From: Astropecten irregularis
Lineage: Eukaryota > Echinodermata > Asteroidea > Paxillosida > Astropectinidae
Length of the DNA: 64,000 nucleotides
Direction: 5' to 3'
Assembly: GCA_963971285.1 (NCBI GenBank)
Contig: OZ020258.1
Location: forward strand, 4,774,001-4,838,000
Shown: in pieces, positions 22,473 through 37,400 of the stretch
Position numbering within the stretch: position 1 is the stretch's first letter
How the letters are laid out: every line of letters begins with the position of its first letter
Notes under the pieces: model-generated
What the model was told of the DNA's origin: nothing
Seen by the model: only the letters and a program-made list of their open reading frames with translations
Databases searched by the model: none
Position numbers and translations under genes: made by a program

Positions 22473-25400
22473 GTACGAATCACTCATAATATTTTACAGA
22501 ATGGCGTATAAAATGTCTTCAAAACAATGGTTCGTCGGGAAGTCCATTTCCACTCAAAGAACTCAGATCAGATATCAATCCATTTGCTGAGAAAGGGCAG
22601 GGGCCAATTTCATAGAGCTGCTTAGCACCAAATTTAGCTAAGCATGACATTTATATGTCTCAATAAAAACCGGATAAACAACCAAATGTCCATGTGTTGT
22701 GTATCACTTGCAATTTTTCTTTGGCTGTTGTTCGCTGACCATGAATATCAAATAAAATTTTCAGTAGTGGTTTGTTTTATTGGGCAAGCCAGTTTTGTGC
22801 CAAGCATTTTTTTGTGCTAAGCATTTTTATGAAATTGGCCCCTGGACACGTTACTGCTCAGCAAAAACAAAACTTAATGTTACCAAACATATCGTAACTT
22901 ACTATCCATCGTAGGACGTATGATGCAATGTAGCCCTACGTAGGGTATACGATGGGCTATCCTTCTAATCTCAGGTTACGATCGATCGTAGGGCTTCGTG
23001 AAATCGAAAATGAATCCATAGATACCATACATTTGAACGATTTGCTACTCAATATCCCAGTTAATAAATTAAGCACGGTAGGGCCAGCTGTATAATGATA
23101 ATTCATTTCTCTCGTGCAGACATCAGAAATTCAATGTGGTAATGGCAGCAGTCTTTCTATTCAACCCGGAAAACTATCCGATGAAAGCAAGACTGAGCTG
23201 GTGAGTTTCCTGAAGGCGGTGGGCTCGTTGTCCGACCAGCTGACTTCCTCGCAAGCAGAGGAAGTTACCAAGGTACATTGGTGTCGATTTCTTTTCTTCT
23301 TCTTCTTCTTTTTTTTTTTTGGGGGGGGGAAGATTGGTGATTTGGTGTCCTATGCGAGAGAGCGAAACGACCAAGCGGGGGGAGGCTGTGGAAGAGGGGA
23401 GACCCCCTCCCGCACCAGGGAATTAAAAAAAAAAAAAGTCGCGTTTTAGAGTATTTAAAAACGATCTTGCTGTGTTTGTTTTTTTCTTTCATTATTTTGT
23501 TGGTACTTCATATATTTTGTCGGTATTAAATGACATTCAACCTCAAAATATTAGGGGAATAACGATACACGCCATCCTGCCTACCTCAAATATGGGGGGG
23601 GGATAAATATCCACCCCTTTCCCCCCACACCCCCCTCGGGATCGACACTCATGTTCAGGTAGGCCTACACATTTTTACATGCCAGAAGCATCGGACCGAA
23701 TCTAAATTACTGCTAAGTGCTGACTCATTCATAATTTACTACTATGTTCCCGTTGTGGGTCCTTTTTAAAAGGGCAGCCATGCATCTAATCAGGTACATA
23801 TAGTTCTATATACATTGGAGCTAAGCCATGACCCATTATAGGCTCTCTTACCACTAAATAATAATGGCATATACATGTTGTTTCTTTCTGTTTCAAAGGG
23901 GAGGCAAAGGGGGCTATTAGAAAATACTTGCCTCGAATAATGTGAATGATCTTGATAAGTCGCGTGGCATTCATGGAGCTCCGTAGTAAAGCTATTATGT
24001 ATAATAGGTGCGTAGTTCGTTTAGCTAACACGGGCCAGCCCTTACTGGGAACGGTCGTTATACTGCACACAACAAGCGATAGAATGGTGTCGAAGTTGAC
24101 TGGTGTCGACCCGGGTGAGCTAAACGAATGCACCCAATGACTTTCTTCTTTCTCTCCTCCCCCACCTTTTTTTTATTGTTTTGCTTTTTTTTTTTTTTTG
24201 CTTTTTTTCTTTTTTTGCACAGGACGTGTTGCAAGTGTTTACCGTCCTAACGAACCCCGAGCAAGATCTGGTAAGTACAAACAAAAATCATTATTAGAAC
24301 GGAGTCCAAGTTGTGGTTATGGCTGTAGGCCTACTATAATTACTGTACATTAATTTGTGTGAGATAATCAATACAAAAGCTTGGTCATCATCAAATTACT
24401 CTCTGACTAGTAAAGCCCATTGCTTATTTTAGCCCTAACTAGTGGCTCAGGATATAGGATAGCGCCAGCACTTCTCGTAAAACGCAAACTTTCAAAAGCC
24501 AAACAATTCTTCTTCATCCGGGGAAGAGCAGGCCGCGTTTTGATTGAATCGCAACTCGGCGATTCCAAACAGGGCACTTCCAAGCGTTTTCAATGCGTTG
24601 GCCAATCACAATGCAAGTAATCTGTTGTAAGATTCTGTGCATTCCGATTGGCCGACGCGTTGCAAACTCTTGGAGACGTATACTGTTTGGACGCGCCCCA
24701 AGTCGCCTTGCTAGCTTAGGGGGTGCACCCAAGTAAATATTCCTAAAATCCGTCCGCCGAGCTCATTAATAAAAATTAAGCACTCAATATATTATAAATA
24801 AGAGAGTTATGAGAGCTTTGAAATAAAGGGATTGAAGAAATATGGGACTGGACCTCCTGCCTAGACTCGGGGCTTCCATTTGTGACCATTTCAGATGCAA
24901 TTGCAGGGGTGAGAAAGTGGGCCTATTTCAGCCGCTTTGCAGAGGGATTTTAATTTTTTTTAATGGTTTCTTTGAATGGAGTGATCCTTACCTTGTTTTA
25001 GGGGTGGTCAACTGAGAATGAGTATATCTCAAATATTTAATGGTCAACCCGCCGTAAAATGAAAAGAAAATGAAAGGTGACACGTTTATCATCATTTATC
25101 ATCATCATTCATTTTAAACACCTGTGAGAGTTCTGTATATTTTTAAATGATTTTTGAAGTATAAGGGTTTATCACTGTTGTCTATGGGAGTTTATTGACT
25201 TGGGTGCAACCATAGGCCGTGTCCGATTCTACAGCTAAAGTATGGCTAGATCTATGGGAGACTTTTGAGAATTAGAACCGGGCGCTTTTCCAAATTTTAG
25301 TGCTTAAGCAGCTCTATGAAATTGGCCCCAGATTCAGAGGCAGTTTTTACCATTCTCAAAAGTGAAAATCAATGTACTTTCTTTGCCGTTTCTGCCAGGC

Positions 25401-28400
25401 ACTCCAGGAAGAACGAGACGTCATAGCTGAAACGGAGAATGCCATGAATGCTATGGCTGGGACGTTGGTGTCTGGTGATTCTCTACAAAAGACTTATCAA
25501 GGAAACAGTAAGTCAAGTCCAAGATATTTAAGTCACTGAAAGGTGAACAAAGAAAAATTTACTGGAACGGGATTCGAACCGGCGATCTCCTGAACACCGT
25601 ACACCAAGATATTTAACTTTTTTAGGCTTGCATAAATTAGTATGCTAGATCCAGTAAGTGGAATTTATACAATTTTGACATGATCGGCCTGTCATATTAC
25701 GACCAAACAATTTTGACATATTATGTCAACATTTTTAAAAATGGGTCGATTTCACCAAACTCTTCGTAACTTACTATCTTATATAGCACAAACACCAGGG
25801 GCCAATTTCATGAAGCTGTTAATCACAAAACACTGCTTAGCACAACATGTCTTGCTCAATCAAACAAACCACCCTTAAAAGATCCATTTGATATTCATGG
25901 TCAGCGAACAACATCCAAAGAACAATCACGAGCGATACACAACACATGGACATTGGTTGTGATTCCTGATTTTGTAAAGACAGAAATTTCATGCTTAGCA
26001 AATATTTGTGCAAAGCAGGGCCGTGAAATTGGCCCCAGTAGTAGGTCTGACAAGGGGACATGGACCAATGTTAGACCAAGGGTTACGATCACTGAACTAA
26101 ACGACGAAAGGGACGCGTGTAATGGAATTCATTATCAGAAACACTTCAATGGGAGACTTTTGACTAACCATCGTTAATCACAAGAGGGCGCGCTTCACCA
26201 GGCTCGGGAAAAGTGTCTTGATTTTGTTGTCATTGCTTTTGTGCACGAATGTTCATCGTAAACACAACAGGCGTAAATAATCGCAATAAAAATGCCTGGT
26301 AAATACTGTGCAGTGTGCGGGTGTGGTGACAGGGGAGGACATAAGTTCCCCAAGAACAAACAAGTGCAGAATTTGTGGAGATTGGCCACTAAAAGGGCGA
26401 ATTTCAAATGATCACGGTGGCCCACGGCAAACAGCATTCAGTTTTGTGCAGAGAGTTTTTACTTTGCAAACGAAGCCTATCACATTATCCTCGCAAAACA
26501 TCAGAATTTCACCTAACTTTGTGTTTTCGGGCATTGAAATCGTGGTGGGAGGCTGTTGTGAATATAAAAATTAATTGTAAATGGCCTGAATTTAAGGTTC
26601 ACAGTATTTTCCTGCGTCTTTCGGAGAGTTTTTGGACAACCGCCGTACTTACAGCGTGTAAAAAAAGTTTTAAGGAACCTGGTAGTTTGCTGCCCTCTAT
26701 CGACAGCCCTCTCCAAAAGTCTCCCATTCACCCAAATGAAAAACATTGCTAAGCATGACATTTCTGTCTTAATAAAAACAGGGTTAACAACCACATTTCC
26801 ACGTGTTGTGTATCACTTGTGATTGTTCTTTGGCTGTTGTTCGCTGACCATGAATATCAAATGGAATTTTCATTGGTGGCCTTGTTTTATTGGGCGAGAT
26901 ATTTTTGTGCTAAGCAAATTTTTGTGCTTAACAGTTTTATGAAATTGGCCCCTGGCACTTTCCAGCAAGGAGGAGGCGGGGTACCAGCGAGGTTACATGC
27001 ATTGCATGGTAATTATGTGGTTACAAAAGTCTGCAGCAGCGACTTCACCGATTGGAACTTTATTATTATCCCTGCTTTTCCACAACTCCCAGGTGTCATC
27101 TTGAGTAAGTCTCCACCGATGGGAAAGATTGTCATCAGCAGTGACGGAGAAGACGAGAGCGGGGGAGATACCCCCCAGGAGACGGTACAGATCAACCCGT
27201 CACAACTCCACCAGGATGAAGGTAGGATCATTACAATTCTCTGAAGAAAAACATACTAAACTCGAGAAATTATTCCCTATTCTTCTTTCGGTTTCAAGTC
27301 AGGCAACCAGTCGCCTTCCTGAAGACGAACAGATCACACTGTTCGGAACGTCGAGAGTTAAACCATCGGTTCTTCTCAGAACCACACACACGATAAGGGT
27401 ACACGGTGAAACCGCAAACCTACTATGTTTAGTATTTCCACCGTGCATAGCATTAGGTACAATACATGATTGGTAAAGGTCACAGAGCAGCACTCACACT
27501 TTGTCTGATCAAACATGTACACCAAATAAAAAACCTGTAAACAATTTGAGCTCAACCGGACATCTGAGTCATGAGAAATAATAGCAAAAACCCCACTAAA
27601 TTTTTCTTGTAAAACGAAAAGAATGGTTTTGATCTTACCCCGAGATCAATACTTTTAACGATATGGTTCTACCAGCACCATCTACATATCCTGTTACCAA
27701 CCCTGTACTGTACCTTTAAAGTCTTTTTGAGATTTCATGTTATTTAATTTGGCCCATATTTTATTGTGCAGGGGATGCAGGCCTAAATGTTGTCTTACTG
27801 AGACGAGCAAATTCTTCAAAAACCATTGATGAGGACACAATTGATGAGCCAGAGTACGTATAACGATTATGCTCTTAACTCTGAAGGTCTATAACTGAGA
27901 CACAAATTCAGTAGGGTGAGATATGAAAGTATTATAGGGCCTTTATGGAACCAGGCTTAAGGCTAGGCTTGAAACCCATTTCGCTACCGCCATTTAAAGC
28001 CCACAAAATGAAATGAAGGGATTGGCCCGTACGACGAAGCCGAAGAAAGGCTCCAGCTTCGCCATGTATCTCAAGCCCTTCGTTTCAATTCGTTCGTTCG
28101 TTCATTAAGAACACAATATGGCGGTAGAAAAACAAATCCCAAGCCTAGCCTCAAGCCTCATTTCGTAAAAGGCCCACAGTTCAAAATATTATTCATGTAA
28201 TCTCTCGCTTTCTCTCGTTCTTTCTACCTCGACGGCAGAGGGCGCACATCCGAAGGGACGGGTTTCCGTTTGAACAGTGCTCTTCTTGACATTTCCATCT
28301 TTCGGGAAAAAGAAAGGTTATCCATGCCTGTCACTTTCAGCCTTTTTCAAAAGACGGTAAGTTCAGCCTTTTCGTCTCATTTTCCCTCCTTGCAGAGAAT

Positions 28401-31400
28401 TCAGGGCAACCATTTTTGTTTTACAAAGTGACCATTTGCACTTTCTCACTTAGTGGAGCAAAGGACCTGCTGCTAGAACCAATAATTCTGTGAGAAAATT
28501 CCCCTTTACAAAACTGATAATACGGGCGATTCTAAATGGTGCGCCCCCACGAATTTGATACGCGTTGGCCAATCACAATGCTCGGATTCTGTCGACACTT
28601 TCCAGCATGCGTCACTTTCCCAAAGTCGTGTATAAAAAGAGAATAAAAATATTTCAGTTCCAAAAAAAATTATAATAAACACCAGTTTGGATGACATTTT
28701 TACATAAATTCAATGTTAAGCCTCATGTATACGTCTTGAAAAAATATGAGCAAAATAAGCATACAAAACTAGCAGTACCTTTAAAGGTAGTATCATACTT
28801 TGTTTTTTATCAAAGAAATGCAGATTCGTGAGCAAAAATATCAAGACAGACACTGTAACAGTCATCTGTGAAAATTTCAGTCCCATACGTTGCCCACTTT
28901 TTGAGAACACAGTGAAAAACGGCCACAGTATTTCTTACGTCTTTCCTCTTTTATTTTTGATCTTTTAAAAGATCAAAAAGATCAGTCGTTGTTTTACTTA
29001 TTTCTGGATAAATACACCATTTCAGGCGGAAACATTTTAACGGTATGTTTCTACCACCACTATCTTCATACCCAGTAAGTTATACGTAAATCTGTGAACA
29101 TTTCTGTTTTGGTTTCTTACCAAAGTATGATACTACCTTTAAGTCTTATTTTTCTGTTTTGTTCATTGAAACCGAACACAAATAAAACAAGTCTCACTCG
29201 AAACGAACCAGCTAATCATGTTGTTTTGTTTCAAATAAACTTAGACTTCTGCCAACGAGCAGAATACTGGCAACACGGCTACAGAGCAGAGAGAGACTCC
29301 ATTGTGTGTCTTTGAGAGTGTTTTAGACGACCAGGTGTAAGTTTCTATTTTCTTTGTTCTGAAAACTGGGGCGATCGTGGCTTAAACGTGTTTTCCACGA
29401 CTAAACATGAGGGTGTCTGTGCTGAAATTTTTCTAAATTGCATACAATAGGAAGAAGCGTCTAAAAGTAAACATTTGGGAGACATCTGCAAATAGGGAGA
29501 CTTTTCCATGTCTCCCTGAGGTATCAGGTAACTTTTAAAGATATATTTTTATTGTCCATTTTTATAGTAGAAGACATAGAATGCTCTCAGTATGAACAAA
29601 AGTCAATTTCAAGTTCATTGGTTTGGAGGATAATTAGAAATAGGTAAGTACATTTTGTGCACGACCCTATGGGAAAGTCTCCCTAAGGTCCCATCCTCGC
29701 GTATTATTATTATTGGTTAACAATTACACTTTTCTAGTAAATAGTGTATTGTTGCCCAAACTGCTAATATCAGTGTGAACTCAAAACACCAATACATTGT
29801 CACCACAAGAGGCCTAAAATTGAGTAATCATTGACCAGCATTGTCACTGGCTGAAATTTGACCACTGGGCAAAAACAAAAATTCATACCATTCTTAAGTT
29901 ACATAAATATGCAATAGGAAATTACATCTTTTTGCAGAATGTTATGATGGTGATGTACGTGCTGAAATTATCCTAAACGTATGTTAACAATAGTATATTT
30001 TTTCCTATACACAGGTATTGGTCTTCATGGGGTTGTGTAGTAGAGCAGAACACCAGCCTATACACTAACTGTTCGTGTAACCACACCACTACATTTGCTG
30101 TCTTGATGCAGGTCAAGGAATTTGAGGTGAGCTGTATACAGCACTGAGACTGCAGCCGAAAAACTAACCAAAAAAACGTAACCTTATAAAAATAGTATTA
30201 TACTTTGGTTTTTGTCAAAGAAGTACAGATTCATGGGCAAAAATATCAAGGAAGATACAGTCACAGTCATCTGTGATCATTTCAGTCCCATACGGTACCC
30301 ATTGTTTGAGAAAATCGTGAAAAACGGCCACAGTATTTCTTAAGTCTTTTCTCTTTTATCTTTGATCTGTTAAAAGATCAAACAGATTTTCGGTCGTTGT
30401 TTGACTAATTTTTGGATAAATACCCCCATTTCAGGCGGAAAAATGTTAACGGTAGGTTTCTACTAGCATCATCTTCATACCCTGAAAATTATACGTAAAT
30501 CTGTGAACATTTCTGTTTTGGTTTCTTACCAAAGTATGATACTACCTTTAAGAGTATGCAAGTTAGAATAGACTGTCAATGAAAGAGTCAGTCAGATTAT
30601 AAAGAAAATGTGTGGCAAACGTGTAGAAAGCCCGAATCCACAATGAAGTTTGCATTTGAAATTTGACAGAGTAAGTTTGACAGTCAGTTCCCCCCATCTC
30701 CATCCGAGTTATCATACTAGAGTGCCTTGCCTTCAAGTGTATAGCGGTAAATGGCTCGGTGTTTTAACGATAAAGTATGCTAAAACTACGATAAGAATAA
30801 GATTTAAACATTTTATTGGAAAGTGAACAAAGAACAAGCCAGCTGTGTTCCGAAGATCGCTGGTTCGAATCCCAATCCAGTCTATTTTCTTTGTTTACTT
30901 TTTAATGACTTAGAATTCAGTCATTCTCCCTTGTGGTTGTTTGATGATTAAACATTTATTTTTATTTTTTTTCACTTGTTTTTCTTTTTTACGTAGGTTT
31001 CTGACGCCAATTCTAAAGCCATGACTTGGATCACATACATCGGCTGTACTACATCAATCATTTCACTGTTAATTGAATTGGCCGTGTTCATCTATCTGAG
31101 GTATGGGCAGGGTTTCAACTTTTCAATTTTGGATCAGTCTGATTCCTTCCTTCCTCCGTGACCTGAAGCTTGACCAAAAGAGGAATTCTTTCTCTAGATA
31201 AGGCATATTGGTCATTGTTTCGAGCCGCAGAGCAGCAGCCATAGACGCTCTCGGAGATAGGCCTCCAAGTGTGTAACAGTGAACGTAGGCATTGTGGAAC
31301 ATCAGTTTGCAGTGAAAATGTTGTATACATCAAATCTAATAGGTACGCCATTCGTCTGAAAAGACACTCTATACAATGGCTCCATTTACATCCCCACATC

Positions 31401-34400
31401 GAATACATATCCTCATAAAAAGCACAGAAACTTATGACTATATTCCAGGAGTCAGCAGGCTACAATGCAAACGTCATCAGCTTCATACAGCCTGCATTAT
31501 TTTTTAAAGAGGATTTTCAACGCTCAACAAACCTCGCTTTATTTGTTAGAACTATAATCATTAAATTACTTGACCTGAGAAAAAAAAATATTTTTCTCAC
31601 ACTGAACACAGAAAGAGAGTCTTTTTGATGATTTTTCTCTCAACATGTTCAACTCACAAGCTACCCCAAAACTGAAACTGTCTGAATTTCGTCAATGGGG
31701 GCAGCAGACAAATCTGTGTGATTTCGTGACGTCACATTACGGAGCCTTTTATTTTAATGAAAAGGCTCCGTAATGTGACGTCACGACCAATGTAACGCCC
31801 ACTTGGCTAATTTGTTCGTATGATATATAATATTCTCAACCAGTTCTGTATTCTGTAACTACATTTACATAGGCTCAAATTGTGACATATTTAAATCGTC
31901 GATGCTTCTGCTCAGGCTTCGTCTCCGTCATACAAAACCTGAACATAATACTGCATACCTATCAGGTTGTAGCATCTCATGAAGCCAAAACGTCTTGTTG
32001 TTATTAAAAACAGCTAGCCACAGCCGTAGCCCCTGTATCAATACATGTTACATTGGAATAATGCACGAAAATGAACCTAAGGGGGTTTACGAAACTGAGG
32101 CTCGGGATCAGGATCAGACTCACGCTCCATTTTGTGAATCCGTTCTAAAAAAGAATAACGGGTATCAAAGGCTTTTGGCTGAGGTTTGGAAGTAGATTCT
32201 CTGTTTTGAAACGAAAAAACACAGCTTCAGCTTCAATGAAAAACCACAACCTATATTTTCAGCAAAATGACAGAGCCGGAGCCTGAGCCTGTGTATCGCA
32301 AACCCATTAAGTATGATCCGAAAGCGAAGCTCCGAGAAGAGCCGATGGCCCTGTGTGTATTATGCCCTCCCATTGTGGTCTATAATAACTAGTATAGCTC
32401 ATTATGACCCTTTCATGTGTTTTATTTTTGATACACAGACGGATGTTAAAATTTGATCGCTCCTTCATACATGGCAACCTGTCCGCTGCGGTCATAGTGG
32501 CACAAATCTTGTTCATTTCTGGCATAGACAGTACAGAGAACAGGGTGAGTGGTTAAATATAGACCAGGGCAAAGGTCAGCAAGTTTCCGTCGTCTGAAAT
32601 CTTTCTAGCTGTTAAGTTCATACAGGAACATGACGTCATGTTTGGAAAAAAAAATTACCTAAAAATAGTTGGAATGAAAGCTCTCTTCCAAAAAAAGGTT
32701 GAGGTTGAATTAGGAAACTAATTCTTAAACGAAGAATGGGGATCATAAGAGCAGAATCTTGAGCCAGGAAAGTTGCTTAGCACCCGTTAATGTCTTCGTG
32801 CCACACTTCGCACGAACGTCTGATACATTCGTGCATCATTTTTATGCGACACATCAGCCAATCAGATTTGTTTTGAGAACATTTCCGTCTGGATCGTGAC
32901 GGAGGAATGTTGAACTTGATTGGTCAAAACCAATTGGTCAGTGCTTGCTTGGCTTGCATAATAAATCAGGAAATCGGCACACATGCATGTGATAGACGCT
33001 TGCTCGCTGCTGTGCACGGCGAGTGCGTCTATCACATAATGGCGTTTACGAAACGGAGGCTTAGGCTCAAGCTCAGGCTCCAGCTCTGACATCCACATGC
33101 TAAAAATGCAGGTTGTGGTTTTTCATTGAAGCTGAAGCTCTGTTTTCTGTTTCAAACCAGAGAATCTACTTCAGAACCACAGCCAAAAGCCTCTATTTTG
33201 ATACCAATTATTTAAGAATGGATTCACAAAATGGAGCCGAAGCCTGAGACGGAGCCTGAGTCTCCGTTTCGTAAACGCCCATAGACCACCACGAAAGTGG
33301 TCCCTGTTGATATAACCTTGGTAAAAATTATAAAACTGTGAATATTGCATGCCCCGTGTCACTTTAATACAGGGAGTCTGTAAGGCCGTGGCTTTCCTCC
33401 TGCACTTCACCTACCTCTCCGTCTTTGCCTGGATGCTGGTAGAAGGAGTGCACCTATACCGGAAGATCATCAAAGTCTACGGCAGTGAGAACATCAAGAT
33501 GTACCCATACCTCATCGTGGGATGGGGTGTACCTCTCGCCATTGTCTTGATATCGTTTGGCGCCGGATTCGATTACTACGGCGCAGGGAAAAGGTATGGA
33601 ACTTGCATGCGTGCGTGTCGATATTATAAAAAGCCTTATCACACGAGGCCTTTAAATTGCAGACACTATTAAACCGGTACCCTTTGAGAAGGGATCTCAT
33701 TCACTGTTTAAAATTTCACATTATTTTTCTCGGAGATATTGTGACCCCCATCAAAACAGTATCTTTAGTTGTTGCCAAGTTTTGACAGCGTACTTGGTTG
33801 CCTCCAAATTGCCTGGAAAACGCGTGCCTCGACTACGATGGCCCTTAAATAAAATGCATGAAATCTTGTTCCATACAGCACGGGCCGCTCTTTTGGTTAA
33901 AGGTAGTGTCATACTTTGGTAGCATACCCAAACAGAAATGTTCACAGATTTACATATAACTTACAGGGTATGATGATGGTGGTTGTGGTAGAAACATACG
34001 GTTAAAATGCTTCCACCTGAAATGGTGTATTTATCCAGAAATTAGTAAAACGATGACCGAAAATCTTTTTGATCTTTTAAAAGATCAAAAATGAAAGAGA
34101 AAAGACTTAAGAAATACTGTGGCTGTTTTCACTGTTTTCTCAAAAAGTGGGCACCGTATGGAACTGAAATTTTCACAGATGACTATTACTGTATCTGTCT
34201 TGACATTTTTGCCCATGAATCTGTATTTCATTGATAAAAAACAAAGTATGATACTACCTTTAACAGAGGTCTGAAGGTTTCGCAGTAACAGCGTGTGATA
34301 TCATCCTGTTTTGTGAGAAAGTGCATGTGGTTCGTAGAACCAGATGCTTCGACGTTTCGAACAGTATGCTCTGCTGATCATCTTTTTTTTCAGAAACAAA

Positions 34401-37400
34401 CAAACAAAATCACTAGTTGCTGAGCTGAAAATCATCCCCGTTAATTTCAATTTATTTTCTTGTAGTTGTTGGCTCGATATTGAATCTGGATTGATATGGG
34501 CCTTCGTGGGACCAGCTCTTCTAGTCGTGCTGGTAAGAAAATTGCAAGTCCTTTTTTTTTTCATGGATCGGTTGGATCTTCATTGAGGCTTGGGGCCATT
34601 TCCAAACCGCGGCTCTGACTCAGGCTCCGGCTCCGGCTCCACTTTCGTGAATCCATTCTAAAATGACGGGTATCAAAACAGAGGCATATGGCTCGGGTTC
34701 TCAAGTAGATTCTCTAGTTTGAAAAAAAAAAACAAGTTCAGCTTCAATGAAAACCACTACCTGTATTTTCAGCATAATCTTTTGACGAAGTCGGAGCCTG
34801 AGCCGAAGCCGAGGTTTAGAAAAGGCCCTCAGGGGCCAATTTCATTAAGTACAAAGATGATTGCTTAGGCGTGAAAAGTCTTCATTGATCAAATTTTCAC
34901 ATGCTTTTTATTTCATGTAGGGCCTACATGTTGGATTAGACAAAGAGTGGGTGTTGCTCTGTGACCATTGTACCAATCATGTATTCTACCTTTAAATAAT
35001 GTTCTTTCGGTTACAGATTAATACGGCTGTGCTGGCAATGGTTATTCGTGTTATCATCAAATCGGCTGAACTGGGAAAGGAGAAAAAACACGACCATATT
35101 AGGTGAGTGAATTTATATGATGAGGCCTACACAAACCTGTCAATGTCTGCACTGTCTTCATATATACTGACGCTCTCTTTCCTAAAGGGTCACTTAAAGG
35201 CATTGCGTACGTTTGGTAATGACTCTGAAAATTTATGGCAATAAAAATTTACTTTGTGAGAAGTACAGCTGCTTTGGATAGTATAATGCATATTGAGAAA
35301 CGTTCAATTCGAAGTACCGCGGTTACGGAAAAATATGTCACTTTTTATCTCCAAAAATTATGAATCTGAGAAGCGTTATGGCCGTAACGCTTCTCAGCTA
35401 TTGACTTACTGTTATCTGGCGTGAAATAACCGCTCTAGTTTGTCGCCAAAATCTCACAAACGCTACCACCTTTTAAATTGAAACTTTCACAGGTTAGTTT
35501 TATGGTATATATATACAATTATATTGGTTTGAAACAAACAATAGGCTCAAATTACCAAACGTATGCAATCCCTTTAAGCCTTGAGCGTATCGGCCTTATT
35601 CATGGTGCATCCATTTTGCTACCTTTCGTGTACACCCTTCGGAAAAGATAACACCAATTCTAAAAAGAAAACGGGTACCTGACTATTTTGAATCCAAGCC
35701 TCTGTTTGATTGCACTGCTTCGAATGCAGGATGCATAGTGAATAAAGCCCACCGCACACTATACGATCCGACTACGGCCCGACTGGTTTTTGGAAGGATC
35801 GCAACGCATTCTGGGAGTCTTAACCGTGATTCGACAGTCGAATCTTGCCGACTGGCCATCAGAGTGGGTCTGCGACTGGGAACAAACACGGTTAAGACTC
35901 CCAGAATGCTTTGCGATCCTTCCAAAAACCAGTCGGGTCCTGGTTGGAATGTCGGATCGTATAGTGTGCGGTGGGCTTAAGGCATATACTTATCTTAGAA
36001 CTCTATCACCCAAAATCTTGTATTTTCCGACCAGAGCTGGAATCAAGGGCGCCATCATGCTAATCCCGATCTTGGGACTGACCTGGGTCTTCGGAATCCT
36101 AGCTGTCGACAGCTCCACCATCGTGTTCCAGTATCTCTTCACAATTTTCAACTCGTTCCAAGGACTCTTCATCTTCTTGATCAACTGCGTCTTTAATTCG
36201 GAGGTCAGTTTGTTAGGTCTGAAGACCGATAGACTTAAAGGTACAGTACAGGATTGGTAACATACCCAAACAAAACTGTTTCACAGATTCATGTAAGCCT
36301 ATACAACTTTCATAACATACCCTTAAAATATATCCCTTCTGAAATTGTGTATTTATCCAGAAATTAGAAAAACAAAGTTTTGATCTCGGGGTAAAGATCG
36401 AATATCGAAACCATTCTTCATGTTTTAAAAGAAAAATCGAGTCGTAACTCAAATGTCCGATTGAGCTCAAATTTTCACTAGCTCATTATTTCATGCTAGA
36501 TTAGACAAAGTGTGAGTGCTGTTCTGTGACCTTTTTCCAATCATGTATTATACCTTTAATTGTTTTACCCTTGTATTAAAGTCGTCATACTAACAGCCGA
36601 CGCACACTGACTTGTTTACCTCAGATGGCGCTTTAATCAGGGCCTACGTCATTTTTAAAGGTTTACACAAGAAATTAAAGTATGCCAAAAGCCTCAGAAT
36701 ACTGCCTCAGCTTTTAGGTAGTTGAATATTATTTCAATTCTGTTTAGAGGATTTCTAAATGAATTCCATTCTGAGCACACTTCTATGGGATTTTTTTTTT
36801 AACTTCAATACCCAAAGATGGCGATCGATTACAGCGCCCTCACTCGGCAACCAATAATCATTCCAAGTGGTCAAATTGCTCTTGTGTTATTAATACACTG
36901 ACTGATCAGTCTTGGCCAAAATAGAGCGATGACAATTATTGGATGATGATATAATGTCTGGAATAGAATTGTTTTCAAATCTTGTTTAAAAAGAAATAGC
37001 TCCCAGCTTGGTTATACCAGGGGCCGATTTCACGAAACACTTTCAATCTTAACTTTGACTTGTCAACATCACCATAGTGATTTGTATTGTTACATCACTC
37101 TTTGCATAGCAATTAAGATTTATTCAAATTTAAGATTTATCACAGTGCTTTGTGAAATCGACCACTGTGGTCCTAGCTAGCTCGATCCCCTAATGACATA
37201 GGGAGTACGGCTGCCTGAACAAAATGAGAAGCAGCTCACTGTACAGGGTGTCCCAGAAAAAACGCAACACTGTGTCGGGACCCAGTAGTAAACCGTTAAT
37301 CACTTCAAGATTTAGATATGTGATACAAATATGTTTTGGCTATCACCGTGTAAAATTTGAGCAAAACCGGGCTAAAATTAGCGAAAAATATTACCAATTG

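Larger units (their letters stand above)
31101..32438 (+). other. Gene 2 intron between helix 1 and helix 2 exons
   Basis: 1.3 kb without coding features. It holds the CRE-type hairpin (31725-31785) and a GGCTC-family element (32078-32310). The remainder is AT-rich and unremarkable. Confidence 0.6.

Noticed and set aside
35738..36260. Open frames running from the foldback into the helix 6/7 exon
   Set aside because: They cross the splice acceptor at 36034. The exon alone, in phase with its neighbours, explains the protein similarity.
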